DNA of 64,000 nucleotides from CAXMMR01 sp963692975 (GTDB lineage: Bacteria > Pseudomonadota > Alphaproteobacteria > Acetobacterales > Acetobacteraceae), in the NCBI GenBank assembly GCA_963692975.2, contig CAXMMR010000031.1, positions 1 through 64,000 on the forward strand. Reading direction: 5' to 3'. This document shows, in pieces, positions 42,548 to 51,051 of the stretch (the first letter of the stretch is position 1; each line of letters begins with the position of its first letter). Under the pieces are notes generated by a model. That model was not told where the DNA came from and searched no databases. It was given only the letters and a program-made list of their open reading frames with translations. Made by a program: the position numbers and the translations under genes.

Positions 42548-43864
42548 ATGAGCGGAACCAAGATCAGCCGTCGACGTCTGAGCGGCGCCATGCTGTCCGC
42601 CGCCGCGCTCGGGCTCGCCAGCCCCCGCCGCGCCCGCGCCGCCCCGAGCGGTCCGATCCGCATCGGCATCCTGCACTCGCTATCCGGAACGATGGCGATC
42701 AGCGAGTCGACGCTGAAGGACGTCATGCTGATGCTGATCGCCGAGCAGAACGCCAAAGGCGGCGTGCTCGGCCGCAAGCTCGAGCCGGTGGTCGTCGACC
42801 CCGCCAGCAACTGGCCGCTATTCGCCGAAAAAGCGCGCGAGCTGATCTCGGTGGACCATGTCGACGTCACCTTCGGCTGCTGGACCTCGGTGTCGCGCAA
42901 ATCCGTCCTCCCCGTGTTCGAGGAGCTGAACGGCATCCTGTTCTACCCCGTGCAGTACGAAGGCCAGGAATGCAGCCGTAACGTTTTCTACACCGGCGCG
43001 GCGCCGAACCAGCAGGCCATCCCCGCGGTCGACTACCTGATGAGCGCGGATGGCGGCGGCGCCAAACGCTTCGTGCTCGCCGGCACCGACTACGTCTATC
43101 CGCGCACCACCAACCAGATCCTGGCCGCCTACCTCGCCACGAAAGGTGTCGCCCCCGGCGACGTCATGATCAACTACACGCCCTTCGGCCAGTCCGACTG
43201 GCAGAACATCGTGGCGGGGATCAAGAGCTTCGGCTCCTCGGGCATGAAGACCGCCGTCGTCTCGACGATCAACGGCGACGCCAACGTGCCGTTCTACAAG
43301 GAGCTCGCCAACCAGGGCATCAAGTCGACGGACATTCCGGTGATGGCGTTCAGCGTCGGCGAGGAGGAACTCGCCGGCATGAACACCGCCCCGCTGGTCG
43401 GCAACCTGGCCGCCTGGAACTACTTCGAAAGCATCGACACGCCGGCGAACAAGGCGTTCATCGCAAGCTGGCACAAATTCACCAACAATCCGAAGCGCGT
43501 CACCAACGACCCGATGGAGGCCCACTACATCGGCTTCAACATGTGGGTCCAGGCGGTCGAGCGCGCCAAGACCACCGACGTCGACACGATCATCAACACC
43601 ATGGTCGGCATCACCCAGCCCAACCTCACCGGCAGCGTCGCGACCATGCTGCCCAACCATCACCTGACCAAGCCGGTGCTGATCGGCGAGATCCAGGATG
43701 ACGGCCAGTTCAACACCGTCTGGCAAACCCCCACCCCGGTCGCCGGCAAGGCCTGGTCGCCCTACATCGCCTCCACCAAGAACCTGATCGGCGACTGGCA
43801 GAAGCCGATCGAGTGCGGCAATTACGACGTCGTCACGAAAACCTGCCTCGGCCGACACGCCTGA
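42548..43864 (+). CDS. urtA: Urea ABC transporter substrate-binding protein UrtA
   Basis: A 438-aa periplasmic binding protein that delivers urea to UrtBC. The N-terminus KISRRRLSGAMLSAAALGLA has a twin-arginine-like signal. IRIGILHSLSGTMAISESTL opens the mature fold, and FGCWTSVSRKSVLPVFEELN, FYPVQYEGQECSRN and GTDYVYPRTTNQI are strongly conserved in UrtA and separate it from amino-acid-binding relatives. First gene of urtABCDE. Expression under nitrogen limitation is likely from the upstream sigma-54-like site. Confidence 0.95.
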   Translation: MSGTKISRRRLSGAMLSAAALGLASPRRARAAPSGPIRIGILHSLSGTMAISESTLKDVMLMLIAEQNAKGGVLGRKLEPVVVDPASNWPLFAEKARELISVDHVDVTFGCWTSVSRKSVLPVFEELNGILFYPVQYEGQECSRNVFYTGAAPNQQAIPAVDYLMSADGGGAKRFVLAGTDYVYPRTTNQILAAYLATKGVAPGDVMINYTPFGQSDWQNIVAGIKSFGSSGMKTAVVSTINGDANVPFYKELANQGIKSTDIPVMAFSVGEEELAGMNTAPLVGNLAAWNYFESIDTPANKAFIASWHKFTNNPKRVTNDPMEAHYIGFNMWVQAVERAKTTDVDTIINTMVGITQPNLTGSVATMLPNHHLTKPVLIGEIQDDGQFNTVWQTPTPVAGKAWSPYIASTKNLIGDWQKPIECGNYDVVTKTCLGRHA

Positions 43865-43865
43865 C

Positions 43866-45479
43866 ATGCGCCGGCGGATCCTCGCGGTCCGGCTGCTCCT
43901 CGCCTGCCTCGTGCTCGCGCCCGCCATCGCTCGGGCAGCCGATGCCTCCATCAGCGACGTCGCGGCCGGTCTTGCCTCGCCCGCCTATGACGACGTGGCA
44001 ACCGCGGTCGAGCGCCTCGGCGTGCTCGGCGGCCCCCGCGCCGCCCCGATCGTCGAGGCGCTGCGCCACCGCGACCTGTTCGCGCGGAGCGAGGCCGGCC
44101 AGGTCCCCCCGCCGCTGTTCATCCGCTCGGGCCAATCCTACACCGATGCCCTGACCGGCCAGAGCGCGACCCCCGACCCCGCCACCCTGCGCCCGGTCCG
44201 CATGAACAATCGCGTCCGCGGCGCCGTCGCCAGCGCCGAGGGCATGCTCCAGCTGGCCTCGCCCGATCCGGGATCGCGCAGCCTGGCCGCCGACGCGATC
44301 TTCGCAGCGCACGATGCGAGCGCCCTGCCCGCCCTCGACCGCGCGATTGCCGGCGAGCAGGACCCGCGAGTCCGCACCCGCCTGCGTCAAGCCCGCGCCT
44401 CCTGCCTGCTCGCCGAGCCCACCGCGACCACCCAGGACAAGCTCGCCGCCATCGCAACCCTGAAGCAGCGCGGCGGCCTGGACACGCTCGCCCAGGTCGG
44501 CGGCCTCGCCGTCGGCGAGGGTCCCGTCGCCAAAGCCGCCCGCAACGCCATCGCCGCCATCGACCTCAACCTGCGCCTCTGGAGCTTCGCCCAGAGCATC
44601 TTCTACGGCCTGAGCCTCGGCTCGGTCCTGCTGCTCGCCGCCATGGGCCTCGCGATCACCTTCGGCGTCATGGGCGTGATCAACATGGCGCATGGCGAGC
44701 TGGTCATGATCGGCGCCTACGCCACCTACGTGGTGCAGCAGCAGGTCGCCGCCCACCTGCCCGCGCTGGCCCCGGTCGGCATCCTGATCGCGATCCCCGC
44801 CGCATTTGCCGTCTCCGGCGGCCTCGGCATCCTGATCGAGCGCTCGCTCATCCGCTTCCTCTACGGCCGCCCGCTCGAAACCCTGCTCGCCACCTGGGGT
44901 TTGTCGCTGATCCTCCAGCAGGCGACGCGCTCGCTGTTCGGCCCCACCAATGTCGGCGTCTCGAGCCCGGCCTGGATGTCGGGCGCGATCCTGATCGGCG
45001 GACTGACGATCACCCTCAACCGCCTCGCCATCATCGTCTTCTCCGGCTTGGTCATGGCCGCGCTGATGGCGACCCTGCGCGCCACCCCGCTGGGCCTGCG
45101 CATGCGCGCCGTCACCCAGAACCGCCGCATGGCCGCCTCGATGGGCATCCGCACCCCGTGGATCGACGCCCTCACCTTTGGGCTCGGCTCGGGTGTGGCG
45201 GGCCTCGCCGGCGTCGCCGTCAGCCAGATCGACAACGTCAGCCCCAATCTCGGCCAGGCCTACATCATCGACAGCTTCATGGTCGTGGTGTTCGGCGGCG
45301 TCGGCAATCTGTGGGGCACGCTGGTCGGCGCCCTCTCGCTCGGCGTGCTCAACAAGTTCCTCGAGCCGTTCGCCGGCGCCGTGCTCGGCAAGATCGTGGT
45401 GCTGATCGCCATCATCGCCTTCATTCAACGCCGCCCGCGCGGCCTGTTCCCGGTCCGCGGCCGCGCCGTCGAGACATGA
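43866..45479 (+). CDS. urtB: Urea ABC transporter permease UrtB
   Basis: A 537-aa permease of the LivH fold with the long N-terminal extension typical of UrtB: a signal-like start (RLLLACLVLAPAIARA), then about 200 periplasmic residues, before the membrane domain beginning FAQSIFYGLSLGSVLLLAAM. GVINMAHGELVMIGAYATYV and VVVFGGVGNLWGTLVGA are the cytoplasmic coupling and permease signatures. ATG 43866 is one base after the urtA stop; its own stop overlaps the urtC start as ATGA. Confidence 0.93.
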   Translation: MRRRILAVRLLLACLVLAPAIARAADASISDVAAGLASPAYDDVATAVERLGVLGGPRAAPIVEALRHRDLFARSEAGQVPPPLFIRSGQSYTDALTGQSATPDPATLRPVRMNNRVRGAVASAEGMLQLASPDPGSRSLAADAIFAAHDASALPALDRAIAGEQDPRVRTRLRQARASCLLAEPTATTQDKLAAIATLKQRGGLDTLAQVGGLAVGEGPVAKAARNAIAAIDLNLRLWSFAQSIFYGLSLGSVLLLAAMGLAITFGVMGVINMAHGELVMIGAYATYVVQQQVAAHLPALAPVGILIAIPAAFAVSGGLGILIERSLIRFLYGRPLETLLATWGLSLILQQATRSLFGPTNVGVSSPAWMSGAILIGGLTITLNRLAIIVFSGLVMAALMATLRATPLGLRMRAVTQNRRMAASMGIRTPWIDALTFGLGSGVAGLAGVAVSQIDNVSPNLGQAYIIDSFMVVVFGGVGNLWGTLVGALSLGVLNKFLEPFAGAVLGKIVVLIAIIAFIQRRPRGLFPVRGRAVET

Positions 45480-46591
45480 ACTCCCCCGGCCTGTCCCGCA
45501 CCGCCGCGTTCGCAACGCCCATCACAATCCTCGGCCTCGCGCTCGCCATGGCGCTGCTCAACCTGCTGACCCCCGCCGCGGCCGAGCTGCACGTGCCCAC
45601 CTACGCGATCTCGCTCGCCGGCAAATACCTGTCCTTTGCCATGCTCGGCATCGCCGTCGACCTGGTCTGGGGTTTCGCCGGCATCCTCACCCTCGGCCAC
45701 GCCGCCTTCTTCGCGCTCGGCGGCTACGCCATGGGCATGTACCTGCTGCGCGAAATCGGCGCCCGCGGCACCTACGGCAACCCCGACCTGCCCGACTTCA
45801 TGGTGTTCCTGAACTACCAGCGTCTCCCCTGGTACTGGCTCGGCTTCAACCATCTCCCCTTCGCCGTCCTGATGGCCCTCGTGGTGCCCGGAGTCCTCGC
45901 CTTCGTCTTCGGCTGGCTGACCTTTCGCTCGCGCGTCTCCGGCGTCTACCTCTCCATCATCACCCAGGCGCTCACCTACGCGCTGCTGCTCGCCTTTTTC
46001 CGCAACGACATGGGCTTCGGCGGCAATAACGGCCTGACCGACTTCAAGGACATCGCCGGCCTGTCGCTGCAATCCGACGTCACCCGCGACGCGCTGCTCG
46101 TCATCACCGCCATCACCCTGTCGGCCGCCTTCCTGCTCGTCCGCGCCGTGCTGACCAGCCGCTTCGGCCGCGTCCTCGTCGCCGTCCGCGACGCCGAAAG
46201 CCGAACCCGCTTCCTCGGCTACCGCCCCGAGCACGTCAAACTCCTGGTCTGGACGCTGTCCGCCCTCCTCGCCGGCCTCGGCGGCGCGCTCTACGTGACC
46301 CAGGTCGGCATCATCAACCCCGGCGAGTTCGCCCCCGCCAACTCGATCGAGGCGGTGATCTGGGTCGCCGTCGGCGGCCGCGGCACCCTCGTCGGCGCCA
46401 TCCTCGGCGCCGTCCTGGTCAACCTCGGCAAGACCGTGTTCACCGGCGCCCTGCCGGAGTTCTGGCTCTACGCCCTCGGCGCCCTGTTCATCGTCGTCAC
46501 CCTTTTCCTGCCGCGCGGCATCATCGGCCTGCTCCGCGAACGCCGCCGCGACAGCCCGAACAGTCCCGCGCCCGAAAAGCTGCCGGCGTGA
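45476..46591 (+). CDS. urtC: Urea ABC transporter permease UrtC
   Basis: A 371-aa LivM-fold permease partner of UrtB. LGIAVDLVWGFAGILTLGHAAFFALGG-type sequence, GNNGLTDFKDIAGLSLQSDV and RDAESRTRFLGYRPEHVKLL (coupling loop) are diagnostic, with VIWVAVGGRGTLVGAILGA near the C-terminus. ATG 45476 overlaps the urtB stop (ATGA) and its stop overlaps the GTG start of urtD (GTGA), so translation is coupled through the operon. Confidence 0.93.
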   Translation: MNSPGLSRTAAFATPITILGLALAMALLNLLTPAAAELHVPTYAISLAGKYLSFAMLGIAVDLVWGFAGILTLGHAAFFALGGYAMGMYLLREIGARGTYGNPDLPDFMVFLNYQRLPWYWLGFNHLPFAVLMALVVPGVLAFVFGWLTFRSRVSGVYLSIITQALTYALLLAFFRNDMGFGGNNGLTDFKDIAGLSLQSDVTRDALLVITAITLSAAFLLVRAVLTSRFGRVLVAVRDAESRTRFLGYRPEHVKLLVWTLSALLAGLGGALYVTQVGIINPGEFAPANSIEAVIWVAVGGRGTLVGAILGAVLVNLGKTVFTGALPEFWLYALGALFIVVTLFLPRGIIGLLRERRRDSPNSPAPEKLPA

Positions 46592-47322
46592 CCATTCTCA
46601 CGCTCGACGGCGTCTCGGTCGCCTTCGATGGCTTCCGCGCCCTCAATGAGCTCTCCCTGAACATCGAGAAAGGCGAAATGCGCGCCATCATCGGCCCGAA
46701 CGGCGCCGGCAAGACGACGATGATGGACGTCATCACCGGCAAGACGCGCGCCGACAAGGGCCGCCTGCTGTTCGACGACACGGTCGACCTCGCCCGCCTC
46801 GACGAGCCCGCCATCGCCCGCCTCGGCATCGGCCGCAAGTTCCAAAAGCCGACCGTCTTCGAAATGCTCGACGTCCGTGACAACCTGCTGCTCTCGCTCG
46901 CCGGCATCCGCTCGCCCGCACGCACCCTGTTCGCCCGGCAGACCGCCTCCGAGCACGACCGCATCGACGAGATCCTGCGCATCACCCGCCTGGAGCCCAG
47001 CGCGCATCGCCTCGCCGGCAGCCTCAGCCACGGCCAGAAGCAATGGCTCGAAATCGGCATGCTGCTCGGCCAGGAACCCGAGCTGCTGCTCGTCGACGAA
47101 CCCGTCGCCGGCATGACCGACGCCGAGACCGCCGCCACCGCGACCCTGCTGCGCGAGATCAATCGCACCCGCACCGTCGTCGTCGTCGAACACGACATGG
47201 ACTTCGTCCGCGCTTTAGACGTGACGGTCACGGTGCTGCACGAAGGCAGCGTCATCGCCGAAGGCACGCTCGACCACGTCAGCAACCAGCAACGCGTCGT
47301 CGAGGTGTATCTTGGGCGTTAG
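46588..47322 (+). CDS. urtD: Urea ABC transporter ATP-binding protein UrtD
   Basis: A 244-aa ABC ATPase of the LivG type. Walker A GPNGAGKTTMMDVITG, GRKFQKPTVFEMLDVRDNLL, signature LSHGQKQWLEIGMLLGQ and Walker B LLLVDEPVAGM, then the switch His in VVVVEHDMDFVR. Start is GTG 46588, set by the GTGA overlap with urtC. The stop codon is immediately followed by repeat R14, which separates it from urtE. Confidence 0.93.
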   Translation: MTILTLDGVSVAFDGFRALNELSLNIEKGEMRAIIGPNGAGKTTMMDVITGKTRADKGRLLFDDTVDLARLDEPAIARLGIGRKFQKPTVFEMLDVRDNLLLSLAGIRSPARTLFARQTASEHDRIDEILRITRLEPSAHRLAGSLSHGQKQWLEIGMLLGQEPELLLVDEPVAGMTDAETAATATLLREINRTRTVVVVEHDMDFVRALDVTVTVLHEGSVIAEGTLDHVSNQQRVVEVYLGR

Positions 47323-47534
47323 AAGGAAGGCCAGAGGCTCTGCCTCTGGACTCCGCTGGGGCCCACGGCCCCAGACCCCAATTCGAAAGGCTTTCAGGCG
47401 AGTTCTTCCTTTCTTGGCGAAGCCGTTCAGACTTCTATTTACCCCCGAGACCTCGCCGTTTGGCACAGTTATGAAATGGATTTTAAAGGCTTCGCCTTTA
47501 ATGGGGTCCAGGGGCAAAGCCCCTGGCATTCCTT
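47323..47534 (-). repeat. GC-rich two-hairpin repeat R14 inside the urt operon
   Basis: B module with stem CCAGAGGC/GCCTCTGG, C box TTTCTTGGCGAAGCC (about 47414), A module to 47534. It begins right after the urtD stop and ends 10 bp before the urtE start. It therefore interrupts an operon whose other junctions all overlap. Confidence 0.9.
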
Positions 47535-47543
47535 TCTCCGTTC

Positions 47544-48248
47544 ATGAGTAGCGCCCTAGTCGTCGACGACGTGACGCTGCATTACGGTGCCTCCGTAGCG
47601 CTGCGCGGTGTGAGCTTGCGGGCGGAGATCGGTGAGGTGACCTGCCTGCTGGGCCGCAACGGCGTCGGCAAGACCAGCCTGCTGCGCGCCGTCACCGGCG
47701 CCCATCCGGCGTCGTCCGGCCGCATTCGTTGGGATGGTCGCGACATCACCCGGCTGCCGAGCTACGAGCGGGCCCGCCGCGGCATCGCAACGGTGCCGCA
47801 GGGGCGCGACATCTTTCCGCTGCTGACGGTGCGCGAGAATCTTGAGACCGGCTTTGCTGTTCTGCCGCGGCGCGCGCGGCGTATCCCGGACGAGATTTTC
47901 GAGCTGTTTCCGGTGCTGTCGACGATGTTGAAGCGTCGTGGCGGCGACCTGTCCGGCGGCCAGCAGCAGCAGCTCGCCATCGGCCGCGCGCTGGTCACGC
48001 AGCCCCGCCTGTTGGTGCTGGACGAGCCGACCGAGGGCATCCAGCCGAGCATCATCAAGGACATCGCCCGGGTGATCGCGCTGCTCGGCAGCCGAGGCAC
48101 GATGGCGATCCTGCTGGTCGAGCAGTATTTCGAGTTCGCGCATGCGCTCGCCCAGCGCATCGCCGTGCTGGAACGCGGCTCAATCGTGCTGGAGGGACGC
48201 GCGACCGACCTCGATGCGGAGGTGCTGCGCTCGCGGCTGGCGATCTGA
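47544..48248 (+). CDS. urtE: Urea ABC transporter ATP-binding protein UrtE
   Basis: A 234-aa ABC ATPase of the LivF type. Walker A GRNGVGKTSLLRAVTG, Q-loop region GIATVPQGRDIFPLLTVREN, signature LSGGQQQQLAIGRAL, Walker B LLVLDEPTEGIQPS and switch His region LLVEQYFEFAHALAQ. No ribosome site is visible before ATG 47544, where repeat R14 ends, so its expression may now differ from the other subunits. Urease genes, which often follow urtE, are absent here. Confidence 0.93.
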   Translation: MSSALVVDDVTLHYGASVALRGVSLRAEIGEVTCLLGRNGVGKTSLLRAVTGAHPASSGRIRWDGRDITRLPSYERARRGIATVPQGRDIFPLLTVRENLETGFAVLPRRARRIPDEIFELFPVLSTMLKRRGGDLSGGQQQQLAIGRALVTQPRLLVLDEPTEGIQPSIIKDIARVIALLGSRGTMAILLVEQYFEFAHALAQRIAVLERGSIVLEGRATDLDAEVLRSRLAI

Positions 48249-48256
48249 GGCAAGGC

Positions 48257-48350
48257 AAGCGCTTCTTTTTTGTAAAAAAGAAGCAAAAAACTTTTGCCCG
48301 TAAGCTAAACGAATAAAAGTTTTTTAGTCCTTTTTTTCAAAAAAGGACTA
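48257..48350 (+). repeat. AT-rich two-hairpin repeat D5
   Basis: Left hairpin GCTTCTTTTTT/AAAAAAGAAGC then AAAAAACTTTTGCCC; right AAAAGTTTTTTAGTCC hairpin with GGACT. The left end is 8 bp from the urtE stop and the right end contains the thiolase stop codon (48348-48350), so it fills the whole convergent gap. Confidence 0.9.
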
Positions 48351-49523
48351 CTTCCTTTCCAGACACATCGCGACACCCATTCCCCCGCCGATGCAAAGCG
48401 TAGCGAGCCCCTTCTTCGCATCACGCCTTGCCATCTCGTGCAGCAGCGTCACCAGCACGCGCGCCCCTGAGGCGCCGATCGGATGCCCAAGCGCGATCGC
48501 GCCGCCGTTCACGTTCACCCGCGCCGTGTCCCAGCCGAGCTCGCGGTTCACCGTGATCGCCTGCGCGGCGAATGCCTCGTTGGCCTCGATCAGGTCGAGC
48601 TCGTCGACCGACCAGCCGGCGCGCTCGAGCGCCCGGCGCGAGGCTGGCACCGGCCCGGTGCCCATCACCGCCGGGTCGACCCCTGCGGTCGCGAATGACG
48701 CGATGCGCGCCAGCGGCGTGAGCCCGCGCTTGGCCGCCGCCTCGGCCGACATCACCACCACGCCGGCCGCGCCGTCATTGATGCCGCTCGCATTGCCGGC
48801 CGTCACCGACCCGTCCTTGCTGAACGCCGGCTTCAGCTTGGCCATCGCCGCCATGTCGGCGTCGTGGCGGATATACTCGTCCTCGCTGACCACCGTGTCG
48901 CCGCGCCGGCCCTTCACGGTCACCGGAACGATCTCCTCCTTGAAGCGCCCGGACTTGCTGGCCGCCGAGGCCTTGCGCTGGGATTCAACGGCGAACGCGT
49001 CCTGCTCCTCGCGCGTCACCTGGTAGGCGCGGGCGACGTTCTCCGCCGTGTTGCCCATCGCGTAGCCATGGAACGCGTCCCACAACCCGTCCTTCAGCAT
49101 GGTGTCGACGAAAGACAGCTCGCCCATCTTCGTGCCCGAGCGCAGATAGGCGGCGTGCGGCGCCAGCGACATGCTCTCCATCCCGCCGGCGACCACGACC
49201 TCGCTCTCGCCGGTGCGGATCTGCTGCGCCGCCAGCGCCACCGCGCGCAGGCCGGAGCCGCAAACCTGGTTGATGACGAACGCCGTCTTGGCGTCCGGCA
49301 CCCCGGCGTTGCGCGCCGCTTGCCGGGCCGGGTTCTGCCCCTGCGCCGCGGTCAGGATCTGCCCGAGGATCACCTCGTCGACGTCGCCCGGCTGCAGGCC
49401 CGCCCGCTCGACCACGTCGCGGATCACGATCGTCCCGAGGTCATGCGCGGGCATGCTGGCCAAGGCGCCGTTGAAGCTGCCGACCGGCGTGCGCGCGGCG
49501 GCGACGATGACGATGTCCTGCAT
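48348..49523 (-). CDS. Acetyl-CoA C-acetyltransferase (thiolase)
   Basis: A 391-aa thiolase. NQVCGSGLRAVALAAQQI has the nucleophile Cys (about residue 88), GGMESMSLAPH follows, and IALGHPIGASGARVLVTLL and LCIGGGMGVAM hold the second His and Cys of the active site. Condenses two acetyl-CoA to acetoacetyl-CoA (PHA synthesis) or cleaves 3-ketoacyl-CoA. Its place upstream of the PhaC-like and PhaR genes favours a PhaA role, but no phaB lies here. ATG 49523 (MQDIVIVAAARTPVG) is chosen; 49553 would add ten unconserved residues. AGGAG is 11 bases upstream. Confidence 0.92.
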   Translation of the reverse strand: MQDIVIVAAARTPVGSFNGALASMPAHDLGTIVIRDVVERAGLQPGDVDEVILGQILTAAQGQNPARQAARNAGVPDAKTAFVINQVCGSGLRAVALAAQQIRTGESEVVVAGGMESMSLAPHAAYLRSGTKMGELSFVDTMLKDGLWDAFHGYAMGNTAENVARAYQVTREEQDAFAVESQRKASAASKSGRFKEEIVPVTVKGRRGDTVVSEDEYIRHDADMAAMAKLKPAFSKDGSVTAGNASGINDGAAGVVVMSAEAAAKRGLTPLARIASFATAGVDPAVMGTGPVPASRRALERAGWSVDELDLIEANEAFAAQAITVNRELGWDTARVNVNGGAIALGHPIGASGARVLVTLLHEMARRDAKKGLATLCIGGGMGVAMCLERK

Positions 49524-49586
49524 GGGCGGCTGAGCTCCTGTTCCGGGCAGCACGCCGGCCGTCGGTGCGTCGCCGCGTGCGGAACC

Positions 49587-50708
49587 CTACATAAGTCCCG
49601 GCAGCGCGCGGAGCCAGTCCCGCAGCGGCCGCCAGACCGCCTCGGGCGCGCGGCTGCCCACCACCATCCCGACATGCCCGAGCGGCGGCTCCAGCAGGCT
49701 CGCCGCCGGCCAGGCGCGCGCGAGCCCCCGTGCCGAGCCCGGCGGCACGATGCGGTCCGCCGCCGGCAGCGCGATCAGCCCCGGCAGCTTGAGCTCCGCC
49801 GGCCAGATCGCCTGCCCCGCCACCCGCCACTCGCCGCGCCCCGGCAGGTTGCCGCCATACCACTCCGTCAGGCACTCCCGCGCCACCGGCGCTGCGAGCG
49901 GCACCCCGTCATTGACCCAGTCCTCGAGCGCCACGAACAGCTCCGCCGCCGCGCCCTCCTGGGGTGCGGCGCCAAACGCGCGATACTTCGCCGCAATCCG
50001 CCCACGCTCCGGCGGCAGCGCAAACGCCATCTGCAGCACATCCACCGGCAGCGCTCCGGTCAGCGCCATCAGCGGCTCCAGCATCGGCAGCATCGCCGCC
50101 AGCCGCCGCGCCTCGTCCGCATCCTCGGCATGGAAATCCCACGGCGTCGCGAGCAAAGCCAACCCGCGCGGCGCCCGCGGCGCCAGCACCCCAGCCGCCA
50201 GCGCCAGCAGCCCGCCCATGCAGTAGCCGAGCATCGCCCCGCCGCCATTGGCGGCCTGATGCGCCCGCATCACGCGCTCGACATGTCCGGCCAATCCCAG
50301 CCGCCGGTCGGCAGGCCCGGGCCAGCCCCAGTCGAGCAGCAGCGGCCGCAACCCGCCGGCCGCCAGGAAGCGCAGCAGCGAGCGGCCTTCCATCAGGTCG
50401 AGCACATGCGCGCGGTTGACCAGGCTCGGCACCACCAGCACCGTCGGCGCCCCCTGATCCTCGCCATAATCCAGCAGCCGCGCGCTGCCCTCGCGCCAGA
50501 TCACCGGCGGCTCCACCAGCCGGCGCTCGAACGGGTGACGGCGATAGGCGGCGATGCCGGCCAGCAACGCCGCATCCGTCCCGACCGCCGGCGTGCCGGA
50601 CTGCATCGCCTCGAGCACCGGGCCGGCCAAATGCAGCATCAGCGGCCGCGGCCCGCGCCGCCGCATCGGCCCGGCCAGCACCGCACCCGCCTCAGCGCTG
50701 CCGCTCAT
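49587..50708 (-). CDS. PhaC-like alpha/beta hydrolase (poly-3-hydroxyalkanoate synthase/depolymerase-type)
   Basis: A 373-aa alpha/beta hydrolase related to class III PHA synthase. The lipase-box-like elbow is MLGYCMGGLLAL, with Cys in the nucleophile position as in PHA synthases. VVPSLVNRAHVLDLM precedes it, LATPWDFHAED follows, LPAADRIVPP gives the Asp and LGHVGMVVG the His. It is shorter than class I synthases (about 590 aa) and near class III PhaC (about 355-370 aa). ATG 50708 overlaps the stop of a small upstream gene (ATGA). Polymer synthesis activity is inferred, not certain; some relatives are hydrolases. Confidence 0.75.
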   Translation of the reverse strand: MSGSAEAGAVLAGPMRRRGPRPLMLHLAGPVLEAMQSGTPAVGTDAALLAGIAAYRRHPFERRLVEPPVIWREGSARLLDYGEDQGAPTVLVVPSLVNRAHVLDLMEGRSLLRFLAAGGLRPLLLDWGWPGPADRRLGLAGHVERVMRAHQAANGGGAMLGYCMGGLLALAAGVLAPRAPRGLALLATPWDFHAEDADEARRLAAMLPMLEPLMALTGALPVDVLQMAFALPPERGRIAAKYRAFGAAPQEGAAAELFVALEDWVNDGVPLAAPVARECLTEWYGGNLPGRGEWRVAGQAIWPAELKLPGLIALPAADRIVPPGSARGLARAWPAASLLEPPLGHVGMVVGSRAPEAVWRPLRDWLRALPGLM

Positions 50709-50947
50709 CGCCTCAAAGCGGGATCGGGCCGAAGCGCCTCCAGCGCGGCGCGCAGCTCGCCGAGCTCCGGGTCCGCCGCCAGCGCCGCCAGCTCGCTCTG
50801 CCAGATCGTCAGACAATCCGCCGCCAGCCGGTCGCCGCCCTCACCCGCGCCACCAACGACGCCCCCGCCTTCACCCCCGCCTTCGCCCTCGCCTGCGCCG
50901 GCCGCTTCAGGCAAGTTCGCCACCGGGTCCTGCTGCATTCGCGTCAT
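50705..50947 (-). CDS. Small acidic, Gly-rich protein coupled to the PhaC-like gene
   Basis: An 80-aa protein of unknown family. After MTRMQQDPVANLPEAAG it has a Gly/Glu-rich stretch (GEGEGGGEGGGVVGGAGEGG), then a helical C-terminus with LTIWQSELAALAADPELGEL. Its stop codon overlaps the PhaC-like start as ATGA, so the two are translationally coupled. Class III PHA synthases need a partner subunit (PhaE); this could be a much reduced equivalent, but I see no clear sequence match. ATG 50947 has GGAG upstream; ATG 50938 is an alternative. Confidence 0.5.
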   Translation of the reverse strand: MTRMQQDPVANLPEAAGAGEGEGGGEGGGVVGGAGEGGDRLAADCLTIWQSELAALAADPELGELRAALEALRPDPALRR

Positions 50948-51051
50948 GGTCTCCACATATACACATGAGCGCGATGAGGGCGTGGTGGTGCGGTTCTCAC
51001 CCTCGGGGCCGCCACGACGACACTGAAGAAGATCACGCGCCGGAGGCACGA

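Noticed and set aside
48864..51026. 720-aa ORF antisense to thiolase and PhaC-like genes
   Set aside because: Runs through three real minus-strand genes; Arg/His/Pro-rich with no domain.
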